The notes: generated by a model not told the origin, from the letters alone. A stretch of DNA of 64,000 nucleotides from JBOGXA01 sp050694175 (GCA_050694175.1 JBOGXA010000009.1:62001-126000), one strand, 5' to 3'. Shown: positions 39,494 through 48,808, counted from the first letter of the stretch. A program made the numbers and translations.

Positions 39494-41119
39494 TCACCTG
39501 CGGGCCGGTGCCTCAAGCGGAGGTGATTGAGGGCACGGCGTTACTGCCTCACGCTCTTCACCGGTGTCTCGATCCCTTTGCTCCAGATCGCCATTGGATA
39601 TCCCAACGGCGTTCACCGCCGCTCCGGCAAGGCATAGCAGGGCAGCTACCAGCATCGCCGTGTGGAATGCGTCGGTCGACGCCTCTCTGGCCGCGGATCG
39701 AAGTCGTTCGCCCGCCTCAACGGCCGGCGAGTTGAGCGGAGTCACCTGCTCCCTGACCGCGCGCGACGACGCATCGATCTGAGGTAGCCGATCCTGGAGG
39801 GTCGCGTAGAAACTTGCCGAGATCGCAATGAAGATCAGGGCGCCCGCCAACTGGGGGCCGAGTCTCGAGATCGCGTTGTTGAATGCCGAGGCGACGCCGG
39901 CCCGGTCAACAGGCACCGACCGCATCAAGGCCGTAGTAAGGGGCGCGACCATGATCATCAATCCGATGCCGAATAGAACCAAGGCGGGAAAGATGTCGAT
40001 CATGTAGTCGGCTGGTGGTACCACCGTGGATAAATCGGAGAGGTCGACATCCCAGCCGGTGCTCGCAGCCGGAATGCGCAAGTACCAGAGAAGTCCGAGC
40101 CCCATCAAAGCGGGACCGATGGTCATGAAGATGCGGGGGCCGTGGCGGTCGGCAAGCGATCCGAAGCGGGTCGAGAAGAGGGCAAGGAACACCGTGGACG
40201 GGATCGTGGCGATGGCAAATCCGATCTCGTTGTAACCGAGGGTCCCTATCGCAAATAGAGCGAGAAACTGAAGCGTCACGTAGATAGAGCCATAGATCAA
40301 GAGCGTGGAAACGTTCGTGACGGTGAAATTGCGCGATCGGAACAGGCCGAGGGGAACCAGCGGATGATCGGAGCGCGCCATGAGTAGGGGAAAGGCAATG
40401 GCCGCTAGCCCTCCAATGGCGAGGGAGACAAACGCGGATGACCCCTCCCATTGCTCGGACTCCCCGCGGATCGCCCCAAAAGTAAGCCCACCGATAGCCA
40501 GAGCAACGACGGTCGCCCCCAGCCAGTCGAAGTGACCCTCGGCCGTCTCGTCCCGGCTCTCTGGAACGTGGGCAATGGTCGCCCACAGCCCCAAGGCTAC
40601 GAACGGAATGTTGATTAGGAACGCAGTTCGCCATGAGACGTATGCGACCAACGCACCGCCGACAACCGGCCCCAAGATCGTTGTAGCGGCGGAGGCTCCG
40701 GCCCACACGCCAAAGGCTCGACCCTGCTCTTCGCCCTCGAAAGACGCCGTAATTATCGACAAAGAACCCGGAACCAGCAGCGCCCCCGTAGCTCCTTGCA
40801 GGACTCGCGCGACGACGAGGAACTCCATACTGACGGCCATGCCGCACAGAAACGACGTAAGGCCAAAGCCGAGGAGGCCGATCGCAAACATCCTTCGCCG
40901 CCCGTAGTAATCGCTCAGTGCCCCCGCAAGGATGAGCAGTGCGCTAAGAGCAAGTAGATAGCCGTAGTAAACGTAGGACTGCGCCTCGAGGGTTCCGAGG
41001 ACGGAGCTGGAAAGCTCCTCCCCGATCTTTGGCAACACGACAGGAACGATTGTGGAATCGAGAAAGACGATTCCGGAGCCCACCACTACAGCGAACAGCG
41101 TCCATCGTTTACCGGCCAT
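39494..41119 (-). CDS. DHA2-type MFS multidrug exporter
   Basis: A 541-residue transporter with 14 predicted helices. MFS signatures are GSGIVFLDSTIVPVVLPKI (motif D1 region), DYYGRRRMFAIGLLGF (motif A), RVLQGATGALLVPGSLSII (motif B) and WAGASAATTILGPVVGGALV (motif C, diagnostic of drug antiporters). It should pump toxic organic compounds with protons. A loop after residue 340 (about 40 residues, LRIPAASTGWDVDLSDL) is longer than usual. The ATG at 41119 starts the first helix closely. It lies upstream of the cyclase gene. Confidence 0.9.
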   Translation of the reverse strand: MAGKRWTLFAVVVGSGIVFLDSTIVPVVLPKIGEELSSSVLGTLEAQSYVYYGYLLALSALLILAGALSDYYGRRRMFAIGLLGFGLTSFLCGMAVSMEFLVVARVLQGATGALLVPGSLSIITASFEGEEQGRAFGVWAGASAATTILGPVVGGALVAYVSWRTAFLINIPFVALGLWATIAHVPESRDETAEGHFDWLGATVVALAIGGLTFGAIRGESEQWEGSSAFVSLAIGGLAAIAFPLLMARSDHPLVPLGLFRSRNFTVTNVSTLLIYGSIYVTLQFLALFAIGTLGYNEIGFAIATIPSTVFLALFSTRFGSLADRHGPRIFMTIGPALMGLGLLWYLRIPAASTGWDVDLSDLSTVVPPADYMIDIFPALVLFGIGLMIMVAPLTTALMRSVPVDRAGVASAFNNAISRLGPQLAGALIFIAISASFYATLQDRLPQIDASSRAVREQVTPLNSPAVEAGERLRSAAREASTDAFHTAMLVAALLCLAGAAVNAVGISNGDLEQRDRDTGEEREAVTPCPQSPPLEAPARR

Positions 41120-41269
41120 AGAACTCAGGCGAGCGACTGGGTACCCCTACTGCGGCACGACCCGGCATCCCTCGACGTCCCTCCAAAACCTCCCCCTTCA
41201 TTGGGCTCGAGACCATGATCGAGCAGGAGATCGGAACTTTTCCGATTTTTGCTGCTCACTCGGCAAAGA

Positions 41270-41683
41270 TTATCCGGAGCGAGTGGGCCCGACTCTATCG
41301 ATTGAGATGCGGATCAGCAGCCGATTGTCTTCCCGCATTGCCCGCCTGTAGTCATCCCAGTCCGGATGCTCACCGCTGATACGGCGGTAATACTCGACGA
41401 GGCCGTCCATCGCCTCCGGCAACGACACTGTGTCGGCGCTGCCCTCTATCTGCATCCACGACCCGAAGAATGTGTCGCTAAAGACGCACAGAGTGGCCCG
41501 AGGATCCCGCCGAAGGTTGCGTACCTTGTAAGCGGTCTCCCTGCTGCTGATGACCACCTTGCCATCTCCGTCCACGCCCACGGTGACGGGCGAGGTCTGC
41601 AAGCCTCCACCGGACCGGCGAGTGACTAGGACCGCTCGGTGGTTGTGCGCGACGAACTCGAGTGCATCTCCTTGCGTCACCAT
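41270..41683 (-). CDS. PPOX-class F420- or flavin-dependent enzyme
   Basis: About 137 residues of the split-barrel PNPOx-like fold, beginning MVTQGDALEFVAHNHRAVLV. The segment LQTSPVTVGVDGDGKVVISS and the helix ETAYKVRNLRRDPRATLCVF are the family core. The C-terminal EHPDWDDYRRAM is typical of the actinobacterial TIGR03618 F420-dependent group. Such enzymes reduce or oxidise a small substrate using F420 or FMN. The ATG at 41683 overlaps the stop of the aldo/keto reductase and GGAGG precedes it, so the two genes form an operon. Confidence 0.87.
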   Translation of the reverse strand: MVTQGDALEFVAHNHRAVLVTRRSGGGLQTSPVTVGVDGDGKVVISSRETAYKVRNLRRDPRATLCVFSDTFFGSWMQIEGSADTVSLPEAMDGLVEYYRRISGEHPDWDDYRRAMREDNRLLIRISIDRVGPTRSG

Positions 41684-42648
41684 GCGTAGTCCTCCGGTGC
41701 AGTCTTGTGCCCCGGCCAGATCTCGTCGAGGCGTTGCAGCTCCTTCTCGCCGAGCTTCACCTCGAGTGCGCGCTGCGCTCTCTCGAGTTGCTCCATCGTC
41801 CGAGGGCCGATGATCGGCGCTGTGACAACAGGCTGGCTCAACAGCCACGCGAGCCCCACAGTCGCCGGCTCTTCGCCTAGTTCGTCGCAGTAGTCCTCGT
41901 ACATCTCGACCTGATCCCGCAGTGCATCAAGTGATTCTTTGGAGCGACCCGAGAGCCGCCGGCTCCCCTCCCGCTCCTTCATGAGCACGCCGGCCAGCAT
42001 TCCCCCATGCAACGGACTCCATGGGATCACGGCGAGACCGTAGTCCTCGCAGGCCGGAAGCACCTCCAGCTCCACTTGCCTCATGACGAGGCTGTAGATC
42101 GATTGCTCCGAGACGAGGCCCATGCTGTTACGCCGTCGCGCCGATTCCTGGGCCTTGACGATGTGCCAGGCGGCGAAGTTGCTGGAGCCGACGTAGATGA
42201 TCTTGCCCTGGGTGCGCAGGACCTCCATCGCCTCCCAGATCTCTTCGAAGGGTGTGTTCCGGTCGACGTGATGCATCTGATAGAGATCGATGTGGTCCGT
42301 CTGTAGACGCCGCAAAGAAGCGTCGCAGGCCGTACGGATGTTGAGCGCCGACAGGAAGGTCTCGTTGGGCCAATCCCCCATCGACCCGAATAATTTTGTG
42401 GCGATCACAGTGCGGTCGCGCCGGCCTCCCCCCTTCGCGAACCACCGCCCGACGATCTGCTCGGTTACCCCCTCTCCCTTCTTCCAGCCATAGACGTTCG
42501 CCGTGTCGAAGAAGTTGATTCCGAGTTCGTGAGCGCGATCCATGATCGCGTGCGAGTCTTCTTCCGAGGTCTCGGGTCCGAAGTTCATAGTGCCGAGGCA
42601 AAGCCGCGAAACCTGGAGGCCGCTGCGGCCCAGCTGCGTGTAGTCCAC
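41677..42648 (-). CDS. Aldo/keto reductase
   Basis: A 323-residue NADPH-dependent reductase of the AKR superfamily. The catalytic tetrad is present: Asp in NFFDTANVYGW, Tyr in that same segment, Lys in TVIATKLFG and His in QMHHVDRNT. The C-terminal cofactor region has APIIGPRTMEQLERA. It resembles the YajO/YghZ type, of broad carbonyl substrates. The GTG at 42648 behind AAAGGAGAG gives the standard start MDYTQLGRSGLQVSRLCLG. The long upstream frame is unlikely. Overlap with the F420-type enzyme suggests joint detoxification or biosynthesis. Confidence 0.92.
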   Translation of the reverse strand: MDYTQLGRSGLQVSRLCLGTMNFGPETSEEDSHAIMDRAHELGINFFDTANVYGWKKGEGVTEQIVGRWFAKGGGRRDRTVIATKLFGSMGDWPNETFLSALNIRTACDASLRRLQTDHIDLYQMHHVDRNTPFEEIWEAMEVLRTQGKIIYVGSSNFAAWHIVKAQESARRRNSMGLVSEQSIYSLVMRQVELEVLPACEDYGLAVIPWSPLHGGMLAGVLMKEREGSRRLSGRSKESLDALRDQVEMYEDYCDELGEEPATVGLAWLLSQPVVTAPIIGPRTMEQLERAQRALEVKLGEKELQRLDEIWPGHKTAPEDYAW

Positions 42649-42728
42649 GGGCTCTCCTTTCCAGACTGATCCTCTTTGGAGTCTCCCTGTGCGCCGCAGC
42701 TTAGGCGCGCTCACGAGATTTGCGCACA

Positions 42729-44195
42729 TCACGCCGAATCCGAAGGGCCGAAAGGAGCGGGCAATCTTTGGAGGTAGACGTCCCCGTTCTCCCCTCGGCC
42801 GTGCCTCTTCCTCAAGAGCCGCCCGTCCGTTGCAAACGAGATCCACCTACCGTCCGAGGAGATCGAGCCTGCGTAAAGGTTGTAACCCCGAGCGGGTTCT
42901 CCCCTAAAAGTGCGGTTGACGAGCGCGGTGAGGCCTGTCTGCCGGTCGTGCACGAACACGTCCTCATCCGACCCTGTCCGATTGTCGCCGGTCGGGTCCA
43001 GGAGCGGTGCCCCCGAGAGGAACGAGATGTACCGACCGTCATGGGAGAGCGTCGGTGAATGGCTCCAGATGAACGAGAAGCACTCACCGTTGCTGCCGCA
43101 CTCCCTATCCTCCTCCCGGTATCCATCGGTCCCGCTCGAAGTAACGCTCGCCCGTTCGGTCCTTTGCGCATCCAGGTCATGGACGTAGATGTCGACGTTG
43201 TTGTTCGAATCTTCCGGCACAAGCCCATTCGCGTGAGTAGCGAACGCGGCGACGCGGCCGTCGCCCGAGAGCACCACTTCCCTCACTCCGTCGCGATAAA
43301 GGCTCGCGGACTCCGCGTATTCGAAGGGGACGAGTTCCTTTCCGCCGCTCGTCACACTCACGCGCGTGATATCACCGCTCGAGAGATCTGCTACGAAGGC
43401 GTCGCTCGCCCGATTCGTGTCGCCCGGCACGAGATCGGACGCGTCACTCGTGAAGGCAACCCGCGTTCCGTCATCCGAGATGGAGCCGGTCCACGCGTTG
43501 CCCCTCAGCCGGCCCGAGCGGCTTCCGCGGCTGGCGAACCGAACCTTACCGGTGCGCATGTCCTTGATGTAGACCTCGACGCGGTGTGTGCGATCGTCTG
43601 AGAAGTTTTGGGCGCGCGACGAGAATGCGATGTATCGACCGGTCGCGGAGACGGACGGATAGAGGCTTGCGCCGTCTGCTTGAGCCCCTTCCGAGTTGGT
43701 GCTTACCAGCTGCAGCCGGCCTCCCTTTCGGTCGTAGAGGAAGATGTCGGGCGAGCGGTTCTCGTCGCCGGCCACGAGATGTGGCGAGTGGGAGTAGAAC
43801 GCAACGAACCGGCCGGTCGCCGAGATCGAGGGAGACCCCGATCCGAGCTTGTACGTCCTCTCGTCGGCCGGTGTTCCGGGCACCGGCTGGTGGCTCTTGT
43901 ACCAGGAGTCGAGGCGGGTGATCACCTCATTGCGCATGTCTCGCAGGTAGACACCGCCGGGGCCGTCCCTGACGGATGAGACGAACGCGACAAAGCGTCC
44001 CTGGCGGTCTATGTCGCTGTAGGTGTTGTAGGTGAAGCGGGACTCGCGCTTCCAGGCGCTGACTACGCGCGGCAGAGGAGCATCCCATTCAGGCGACATC
44101 TGTTGGGGGCGGCGCTCGAACGTACACGTGAGGGCAGAGATGGCAAGCACCAGGGTTGGACCGAGTAGAGCGAGCGAAGCGCGTCTGGCGGCCAT
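42729..44195 (-). CDS. TolB-like (PD40/WD40-type) exported beta-propeller protein
   Basis: About 488 residues. From the ATG at 44195 there is a hydrophobic signal (ASLALLGPTLVLAISALTC) with a possible lipobox ending in Cys, then six or seven repeats of SPSISATGRFVAFYSHS type and GSISDDGTRVAFTSDASDLV, the PD40 unit of TolB. Each blade ends DVFVHD or similar. No catalytic site is visible, and the function is unknown. The codon before (TTG at 44201) is the only alternative start. It is divergent from the PLP enzyme gene, with about 196 bases between them. Confidence 0.8.
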   Translation of the reverse strand: MAARRASLALLGPTLVLAISALTCTFERRPQQMSPEWDAPLPRVVSAWKRESRFTYNTYSDIDRQGRFVAFVSSVRDGPGGVYLRDMRNEVITRLDSWYKSHQPVPGTPADERTYKLGSGSPSISATGRFVAFYSHSPHLVAGDENRSPDIFLYDRKGGRLQLVSTNSEGAQADGASLYPSVSATGRYIAFSSRAQNFSDDRTHRVEVYIKDMRTGKVRFASRGSRSGRLRGNAWTGSISDDGTRVAFTSDASDLVPGDTNRASDAFVADLSSGDITRVSVTSGGKELVPFEYAESASLYRDGVREVVLSGDGRVAAFATHANGLVPEDSNNNVDIYVHDLDAQRTERASVTSSGTDGYREEDRECGSNGECFSFIWSHSPTLSHDGRYISFLSGAPLLDPTGDNRTGSDEDVFVHDRQTGLTALVNRTFRGEPARGYNLYAGSISSDGRWISFATDGRLLRKRHGRGENGDVYLQRLPAPFGPSDSA

Positions 44196-44391
44196 GAGCA
44201 AAGGTTAGCGGGCGGTGTCGCGCAATCCCGCACAGAGCGTCGTGCCGGCCCGGTTGAGCTCCCGGCGACTGAGCACATCGCCTCCCCCAGTGGCGTTTCG
44301 CGATGGTGACCCTCCCGCCACCCGCTTCCTTTCCTCGTCCGAAGATCTCGCCCACGCAAAACCACAGGTCACCCAGGCACGTCTAATCGAC

Positions 44392-45921
44392 ATGTCGCAG
44401 CGTATTCGTCCCTTGGAGAACATCACGGCCGTCGCATTGGATGATCTAACCGAGGACGTCGACGAGCTCTACCAGCTGGCGACAAGCGCCCTGCACCGAC
44501 TTCGGTGTGCCCGAGCGGAGGTCGAACGGGCCCGCCACTCATACGCGCGTAGAACGCTCACGACCGAGCTGGCCCAGCTTCGCTCTGCAGAGGAAGTCTT
44601 CAGCTCCTATGCCTGCGATATTCGCGATTGTCTGCACGAGGCGAGACGACATCGTCTGAGCGTCGATCGTCTGAGACAAGTGAAAAGCGAGTTCGCCGAC
44701 CTGCTGCGTCTGCAGCAAGGTGTTGCTGCCGGACTCACGGTGGGTTCCGACTGGCAATCCCCCCTCTTCGCACACAGCGGGCATCCCACCGCCGGGCGTC
44801 ACTCAGGCTCGGTCACCGAGCACTTCGACGACTACAAGCGCGATCGTCATCCGCAGGCGCGCGCTTTTGAGGAGAGCTACCTGCGAGAGTATGTGGATGT
44901 GCCGTCCGGGCTCGCGGTGCGAGCTCTGATGACTTCTTGCGGGATGTCGGCCTTCACCACGATCCTTCATTTCCTGTCTGTCACTCTGGATCAGCGGTCC
45001 CCGATCGTGGCAGCCAGGGGCATGTACCACGAGTGTCGCGGACTTCTTGCGGACGGTGCGCTCGGTTCCAGAGTTTGCTGGGTGGACGAGACAGACACAA
45101 TCGAGATGCTCGAGGCTTGTCGGCGTCTGCAACCGGGTGCCTTGTTCCTGGACTCAATGTGCAACTCCAAGGGTCTACCGGTACCCGATACGCAGGCGCT
45201 CATGCTCGAGCTGGCCACGATTGCAAAGCGAGATGTCTTCGTAGTGATCGACAACACTTGCGCGTCGCTCTTCTGTCAGCCGCTTCGTCTCGCGGCCCTG
45301 AACCCCAACGTTCGTCCTGTACTGTTCGAGAGTCTCACCAAGTATGCGCAGTTTGGTCTGGACCGAGTTGCGGCCGGAATGATTGTGGCTCCGCAGGAAG
45401 AAGCCGCCTCACTCGATGGGGTGCGCGAGCATCTTGGTACGAACATCGCCGATGTGTGCGCGGCGATCGTTCCAGTGCCCAATCGCTCGCTGCTGATCCG
45501 CCGCCTCCGGCGCATCGAGCGAAACGCCCATGCGCTTGCACAACATCTATCGCGACGAGGTGAAGGAACGACTCCTGTCACCGGCACAACCTACCCAGGG
45601 CTCGAGTCGCATGGAGGTCATAGCGCGGCCCGGCGCCTCGGCTTCTTCGGGGGATTCTTTGCGATGGAGTTTCGCGGCGAGTGTGACTGCATCGCAGCTC
45701 ACGGTCGGCTCGTCTCTCGTCTCATCTACGAAGCACGCCGCCGCAGAGTCAATCTGGGAGCGGGAGCAGGTTTCGGTTTCAACGTCACCCGCGTCTACCG
45801 CACGGCCACCGAGACCGGTGTGGGTCCATTCGTGCGCGTTGCGGCGGGGACGGAAGACATGATCGAGGTCGAGCGCCTCAAAGAGGTATTCGCGTCGGCG
45901 ATCGGCGCGTCGGCCCGCTAG
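44392..45921 (+). CDS. PLP-dependent Cys/Met-metabolism-type enzyme with helical N-terminal extension
   Basis: About 509 residues. The C-terminal 350 match the fold-type I Cys/Met metabolism group (cystathionine synthase, methionine gamma-lyase): MTSCGMSAFTTILHFL, DNTCASLFCQPL (Asp binding the PLP ring) and ESLTKYAQFGLDRVAAG with the PLP lysine. The N-terminal 150 residues are a helical, probably coiled-coil region (DELYQLATSALHRLRCARAEV, then SAEEVFSSYACDIRDC) that I do not recognise and is absent from the standard enzymes. Substrate is unknown. An in-frame start at 44215 would add 59 residues of low-complexity sequence, so 44392 is preferred. No strong ribosome site was seen. Confidence 0.75.
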   Translation: MSQRIRPLENITAVALDDLTEDVDELYQLATSALHRLRCARAEVERARHSYARRTLTTELAQLRSAEEVFSSYACDIRDCLHEARRHRLSVDRLRQVKSEFADLLRLQQGVAAGLTVGSDWQSPLFAHSGHPTAGRHSGSVTEHFDDYKRDRHPQARAFEESYLREYVDVPSGLAVRALMTSCGMSAFTTILHFLSVTLDQRSPIVAARGMYHECRGLLADGALGSRVCWVDETDTIEMLEACRRLQPGALFLDSMCNSKGLPVPDTQALMLELATIAKRDVFVVIDNTCASLFCQPLRLAALNPNVRPVLFESLTKYAQFGLDRVAAGMIVAPQEEAASLDGVREHLGTNIADVCAAIVPVPNRSLLIRRLRRIERNAHALAQHLSRRGEGTTPVTGTTYPGLESHGGHSAARRLGFFGGFFAMEFRGECDCIAAHGRLVSRLIYEARRRRVNLGAGAGFGFNVTRVYRTATETGVGPFVRVAAGTEDMIEVERLKEVFASAIGASAR

Positions 45922-45938
45922 GCAAATCCGTCTGGGCC

Positions 45939-46571
45939 TTAGCGAGCTTGCAGGGCGTCCATGCCAACTGCGATGGCCAGGATCAGCCGGCGATCCACGG
46001 AGCGGTCCCGGTCACCGCTCATGTCGATCGTGTACACGTCACGTAGCTTCCAGAGCTGACGGCGATGAGAACCCAATTCGACGCCGTCGCGCTGAAACAC
46101 GAAGTGGTACGGGATGGGGAGCCAGTCGGCAAAGTTGTCCACATATGGGATGAAGCCCACGAGACGACGGAACAGCGCCACCGCCACGTTTTGCTCGGTT
46201 GCGGTGGCGACTTCCTTGCCGCCGTCGTCATACAGACGGTAGGTGGAACGCACCAAGCTAATGCCGAAGACCTTCTGGATCTCACCGATCTTGGTGCCGT
46301 CGCCCGCGACGACGTCGTAACGGGCGCGCGGGTCGAACCTCTGGCGCGCTTTGATCCGAACGAGCTCTACCGAGCGGCTCTCGTCCGTGTAGAAGCGGAT
46401 GTCCTCCTTGAACTTGAACATCTTCTGCCGCACGAAGCAGAACGGCTGCCCGGGTCTGTCGTCGTTGCCCGAGGGGAGCGAGAACTCGTACTCGTTGACG
46501 ACGAGGCGGAGCCTCTGCCGCAGGATGAAGCGGTCGTGCTGGTTGGGATCAACAGGGAAGGGAGCGCTCAC
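45939..46571 (-). CDS. LURP-one-related protein
   Basis: A 210-residue protein matching the tubby-like LURP-one family: FILRQRLRLVVNEYEFSLP at the start, then a beta-rich core with CFVRQKMFKFKEDIRFYTDE and VVAGDGTKIGEIQKVFG. The family forms a closed beta-barrel, thought to be membrane-associated or phospholipid-scramblase-like. The biochemical role is unknown. The ATG at 46571 is clear. It is convergent with the PLP enzyme gene, 17 bases apart. Confidence 0.82.
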   Translation of the reverse strand: MSAPFPVDPNQHDRFILRQRLRLVVNEYEFSLPSGNDDRPGQPFCFVRQKMFKFKEDIRFYTDESRSVELVRIKARQRFDPRARYDVVAGDGTKIGEIQKVFGISLVRSTYRLYDDGGKEVATATEQNVAVALFRRLVGFIPYVDNFADWLPIPYHFVFQRDGVELGSHRRQLWKLRDVYTIDMSGDRDRSVDRRLILAIAVGMDALQAR

Positions 46572-46762
46572 TCAGACAGGCTACAGGACTCGAGGGAGCC
46601 TCGTCCTATGATCGAGTGATGAACGCTGAGGCTGCCGCGATCAGGTGGGCCGAGGTGTGGCCCCGTGCGTGGAGGGGTCGGCAGTCTCCCTATCCAGGCT
46701 GGTAACCGGATCGTCGAGCAACCCGGCGTGGGTCGATGCGGCGGAACCCCTCCACGCGATCG

Positions 46763-47041
46763 TTAGGGAAGGACGACGTCGACCTCGTCCACGTAGCACC
46801 ACGCCCAGTCCTCGCCCGGCTGCGCCGATCGAATGAGTGGATGCCCGCTCTCGTGGAAGTGGGCAGTTGCATGACGGTTCGGCGAAGAGTCGCAGCAGCC
46901 GATACGTCCGCAGGTCAGGCACATGCGCAGATGCAACCACCGATCGCCGGCCTTCAGGCACTCCTGGCAGCCTTGGAGAGGCGCAGGTAGCTCCGTCACC
47001 TGGACGCTGCCGAGGTGAGAGCAGGGCGCGTCTTCGGTCAC
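46763..47041 (-). CDS. UBP-type zinc finger protein
   Basis: A 92-residue protein consisting only of a ZnF-UBP domain: CSHLGSV, then GCQECLKAGDRWLHLRMCLTCGRIGCCDSS and HATAHFHESGHPLI, giving the Cys and His ligands in the order of this fold. In eukaryotes such domains hold the free C-terminal GG of ubiquitin. In actinobacteria they occur as small proteins of unknown role. The ATG overlaps the stop of the polyphosphate kinase gene by four bases, so they are co-translated. Confidence 0.88.
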   Translation of the reverse strand: MTEDAPCSHLGSVQVTELPAPLQGCQECLKAGDRWLHLRMCLTCGRIGCCDSSPNRHATAHFHESGHPLIRSAQPGEDWAWCYVDEVDVVLP

Positions 47042-47838
47042 CGAAGCACCCGATAGCGTGTCGGCACCATCGTTTGCTCGCTTTTCGGAGGCCTCACGTA
47101 GGCGCGTTCCTGACGTGGGGGCAATTTAATCTTCGCCGTGGGGATCGGTTCGAAAGGAATCATGCTCAATAAGTGTGCAATGAGATTCAGCCTGGCCGTG
47201 CGCTTATCCTCCGCGTCGACGACATACCAGGGTGACTCCTTCGTATCCGTGTATGCGAACATCTGGTCCTTCGCCTCCGAGTAGTCGACCCAGTGAGCGC
47301 GCGCCTTAAGGTCCATTGGACTCAGCTTCCAGCGCTTGCCCGGATCCTTGATGCGAGCCTGAAAGCGTCGCTCCTGCTCATCGTCGCTGACCGACAACCA
47401 GTACTTGATCAAGAACATTCCCGGCCGGATGAGCGCTCGTTCGATCTGCGGACATGTGCGCATGAACTCTTCATATTCCTCGTCTGTGCAGAAGCCCATG
47501 ACGCGTTCCACCCCAGCGCGGTTGTACCAGGAGCGATCGAAGAAAACGATCTCTCCCGCGGCGGGGAGGTGCTCGACGTAGCGTTGGAAATACCACTGCG
47601 TTTTCTCTCGATTGGTGGGAGTGCCCAGCGCGACAACCTTGCAATAGCGCGGATTGAGGAGCGTCATGATCCGTTTGATCATGCCTCCCTTCCCCGCGGT
47701 GTCTCGGCCCTCGAAAATGACCACGACCCTGAGGCCCTTGAGATGTATCCACTCGGCCATGCGGACGAGTTCCTCTTGAAGGCGGCGCAGCTCGTTGTTG
47801 TACTGCTTGCGCGTCAGATCTCTCGGACTTTCCTCCAC
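47038..47838 (-). CDS. ppk2: Polyphosphate kinase 2 (PPK2 family)
   Basis: A 266-residue PPK2 enzyme with Walker A GRDTAGKGGMIKRI, the segment VALGTPTNREKTQWYFQRYV and Walker B FFDRSWYNRAGVERVMGFC, plus the lid Arg/Lys. Members transfer phosphate between polyphosphate and nucleotides, usually making GTP or ATP from NDP. Length and motifs fit the single-domain class. The start at 47838 gives the family-typical N-terminus (RKQYNNELRRLQEELVRMAEW). It is translationally coupled to the zinc-finger gene downstream. Confidence 0.93.
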   Translation of the reverse strand: MEESPRDLTRKQYNNELRRLQEELVRMAEWIHLKGLRVVVIFEGRDTAGKGGMIKRIMTLLNPRYCKVVALGTPTNREKTQWYFQRYVEHLPAAGEIVFFDRSWYNRAGVERVMGFCTDEEYEEFMRTCPQIERALIRPGMFLIKYWLSVSDDEQERRFQARIKDPGKRWKLSPMDLKARAHWVDYSEAKDQMFAYTDTKESPWYVVDAEDKRTARLNLIAHLLSMIPFEPIPTAKIKLPPRQERAYVRPPKSEQTMVPTRYRVLR

Positions 47839-47892
47839 AAGATGACTCTAGTGGGTGAGGGCCGGGCTCACACCCGGCGTTGCTAGAGGAGG

Positions 47893-48615
47893 TCAAGGCA
47901 CGACCAGTCGCGCCCTTAGGGCGGCAATGTCATCATCGGCCAGCCCACCCGCCCGGAGGTGAGCAGGAACATCGATTGATTCCAGCAAGTCGAGGATGAG
48001 CGCGCGAGCAGTTGTCCTCTTACGTCTCAGGATCTCGGCGATCTCTGAGCCCTGGTCATTTTCTCCCAGCGCGGCGTCAAGTCGGCGCACGCGTTCGGTG
48101 CTCAGTTCGTAATCGGTCGCTATCTCCTCGGCGACGACTCCCACGAGGGCAAGGATCGACACCGATAACAGGCCCGTACGATCACGACCTCGACCACAAT
48201 GAAATGCGACTCCCCCCGGTTCCGCGCGGCAGACTGCCGTCACAGCCGCGGCGCAACGTTCGGGCTTGCGCTCAAGGAATGGGCGAAAGAACAGAGGACT
48301 TCCGTCCAGGTCATCGCTCCGGACGTTCTCCCAGAACTCCGTGTCCGCCGTGTCATCCATCGGCACGTGCACTGTGGTCAACCCCTTCGGGCGAGGCCCA
48401 ACATCGGGACCGATCTCTTCTTCGTTGCGAAGGTCAACGACCGTGCGGATGCCGTGGTCCTCTAGCGTCGCCCACCCGTTTCTCGTAAGACGGTTGAGCC
48501 CATCCGCGCGCACAAGAGAACCCGACCGCGTCTCACCACCATCGACCGTTCGTAACCCGCCCAGGTCGCGAACGTTGAAGCAACCCTCCCAGTCGAGGTG
48601 CCTTTGCATCGGCAT
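47893..48615 (-). CDS. Tyrosine phosphatase family protein
   Basis: About 240 residues. The catalytic CX5R loop is in AFHCGRGRDRTGL, with the general acid Asp in an upstream loop (VPMDDTADTEFWE). The N-terminal NVRDLGGLRTVDGGETRSGSLVRADGL is the signature of bacterial Tyr/Ser phosphatases in the IphP/PtpB group. It may dephosphorylate proteins or phosphoinositides. The ATG at 48615 behind AAGGG is preferred to the one at 48642. It is the only protein phosphatase seen, though not next to the Ser/Thr kinase at 8863. Confidence 0.88.
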   Translation of the reverse strand: MPMQRHLDWEGCFNVRDLGGLRTVDGGETRSGSLVRADGLNRLTRNGWATLEDHGIRTVVDLRNEEEIGPDVGPRPKGLTTVHVPMDDTADTEFWENVRSDDLDGSPLFFRPFLERKPERCAAAVTAVCRAEPGGVAFHCGRGRDRTGLLSVSILALVGVVAEEIATDYELSTERVRRLDAALGENDQGSEIAEILRRKRTTARALILDLLESIDVPAHLRAGGLADDDIAALRARLVVP

Positions 48616-48775
48616 GGAGCCCTTGTCTCGGGAAACCCGCATCCTTCATTCCTACCCCGCTCCAGGCGGCGCATCGGCGCGAAGTAGCAGCGATCGGATC
48701 CGACGGTGGAAACCGATCCCGCCAAGTACCGAACCGAAGTTATCTGGCCACTGGAAGCGATCTAGGAGAAAAGGG

Positions 48776-48808
48776 GTAAGGAGGCCCCCTCGGAGCGGGC
48801 CTCCTTAC
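48776..48808. terminator. Strong 12-bp hairpin without T run
   Basis: Arms GTAAGGAGGCCC and GGGCCTCCTTAC, perfectly complementary, with a 9-base loop. It lies between the divergent phosphatase and STAS starts, 160 bases upstream of the phosphatase ATG. Because no gene ends here, it may instead be an operator or a leader structure. The arm contains an AGGAGG sequence. Confidence 0.4.
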
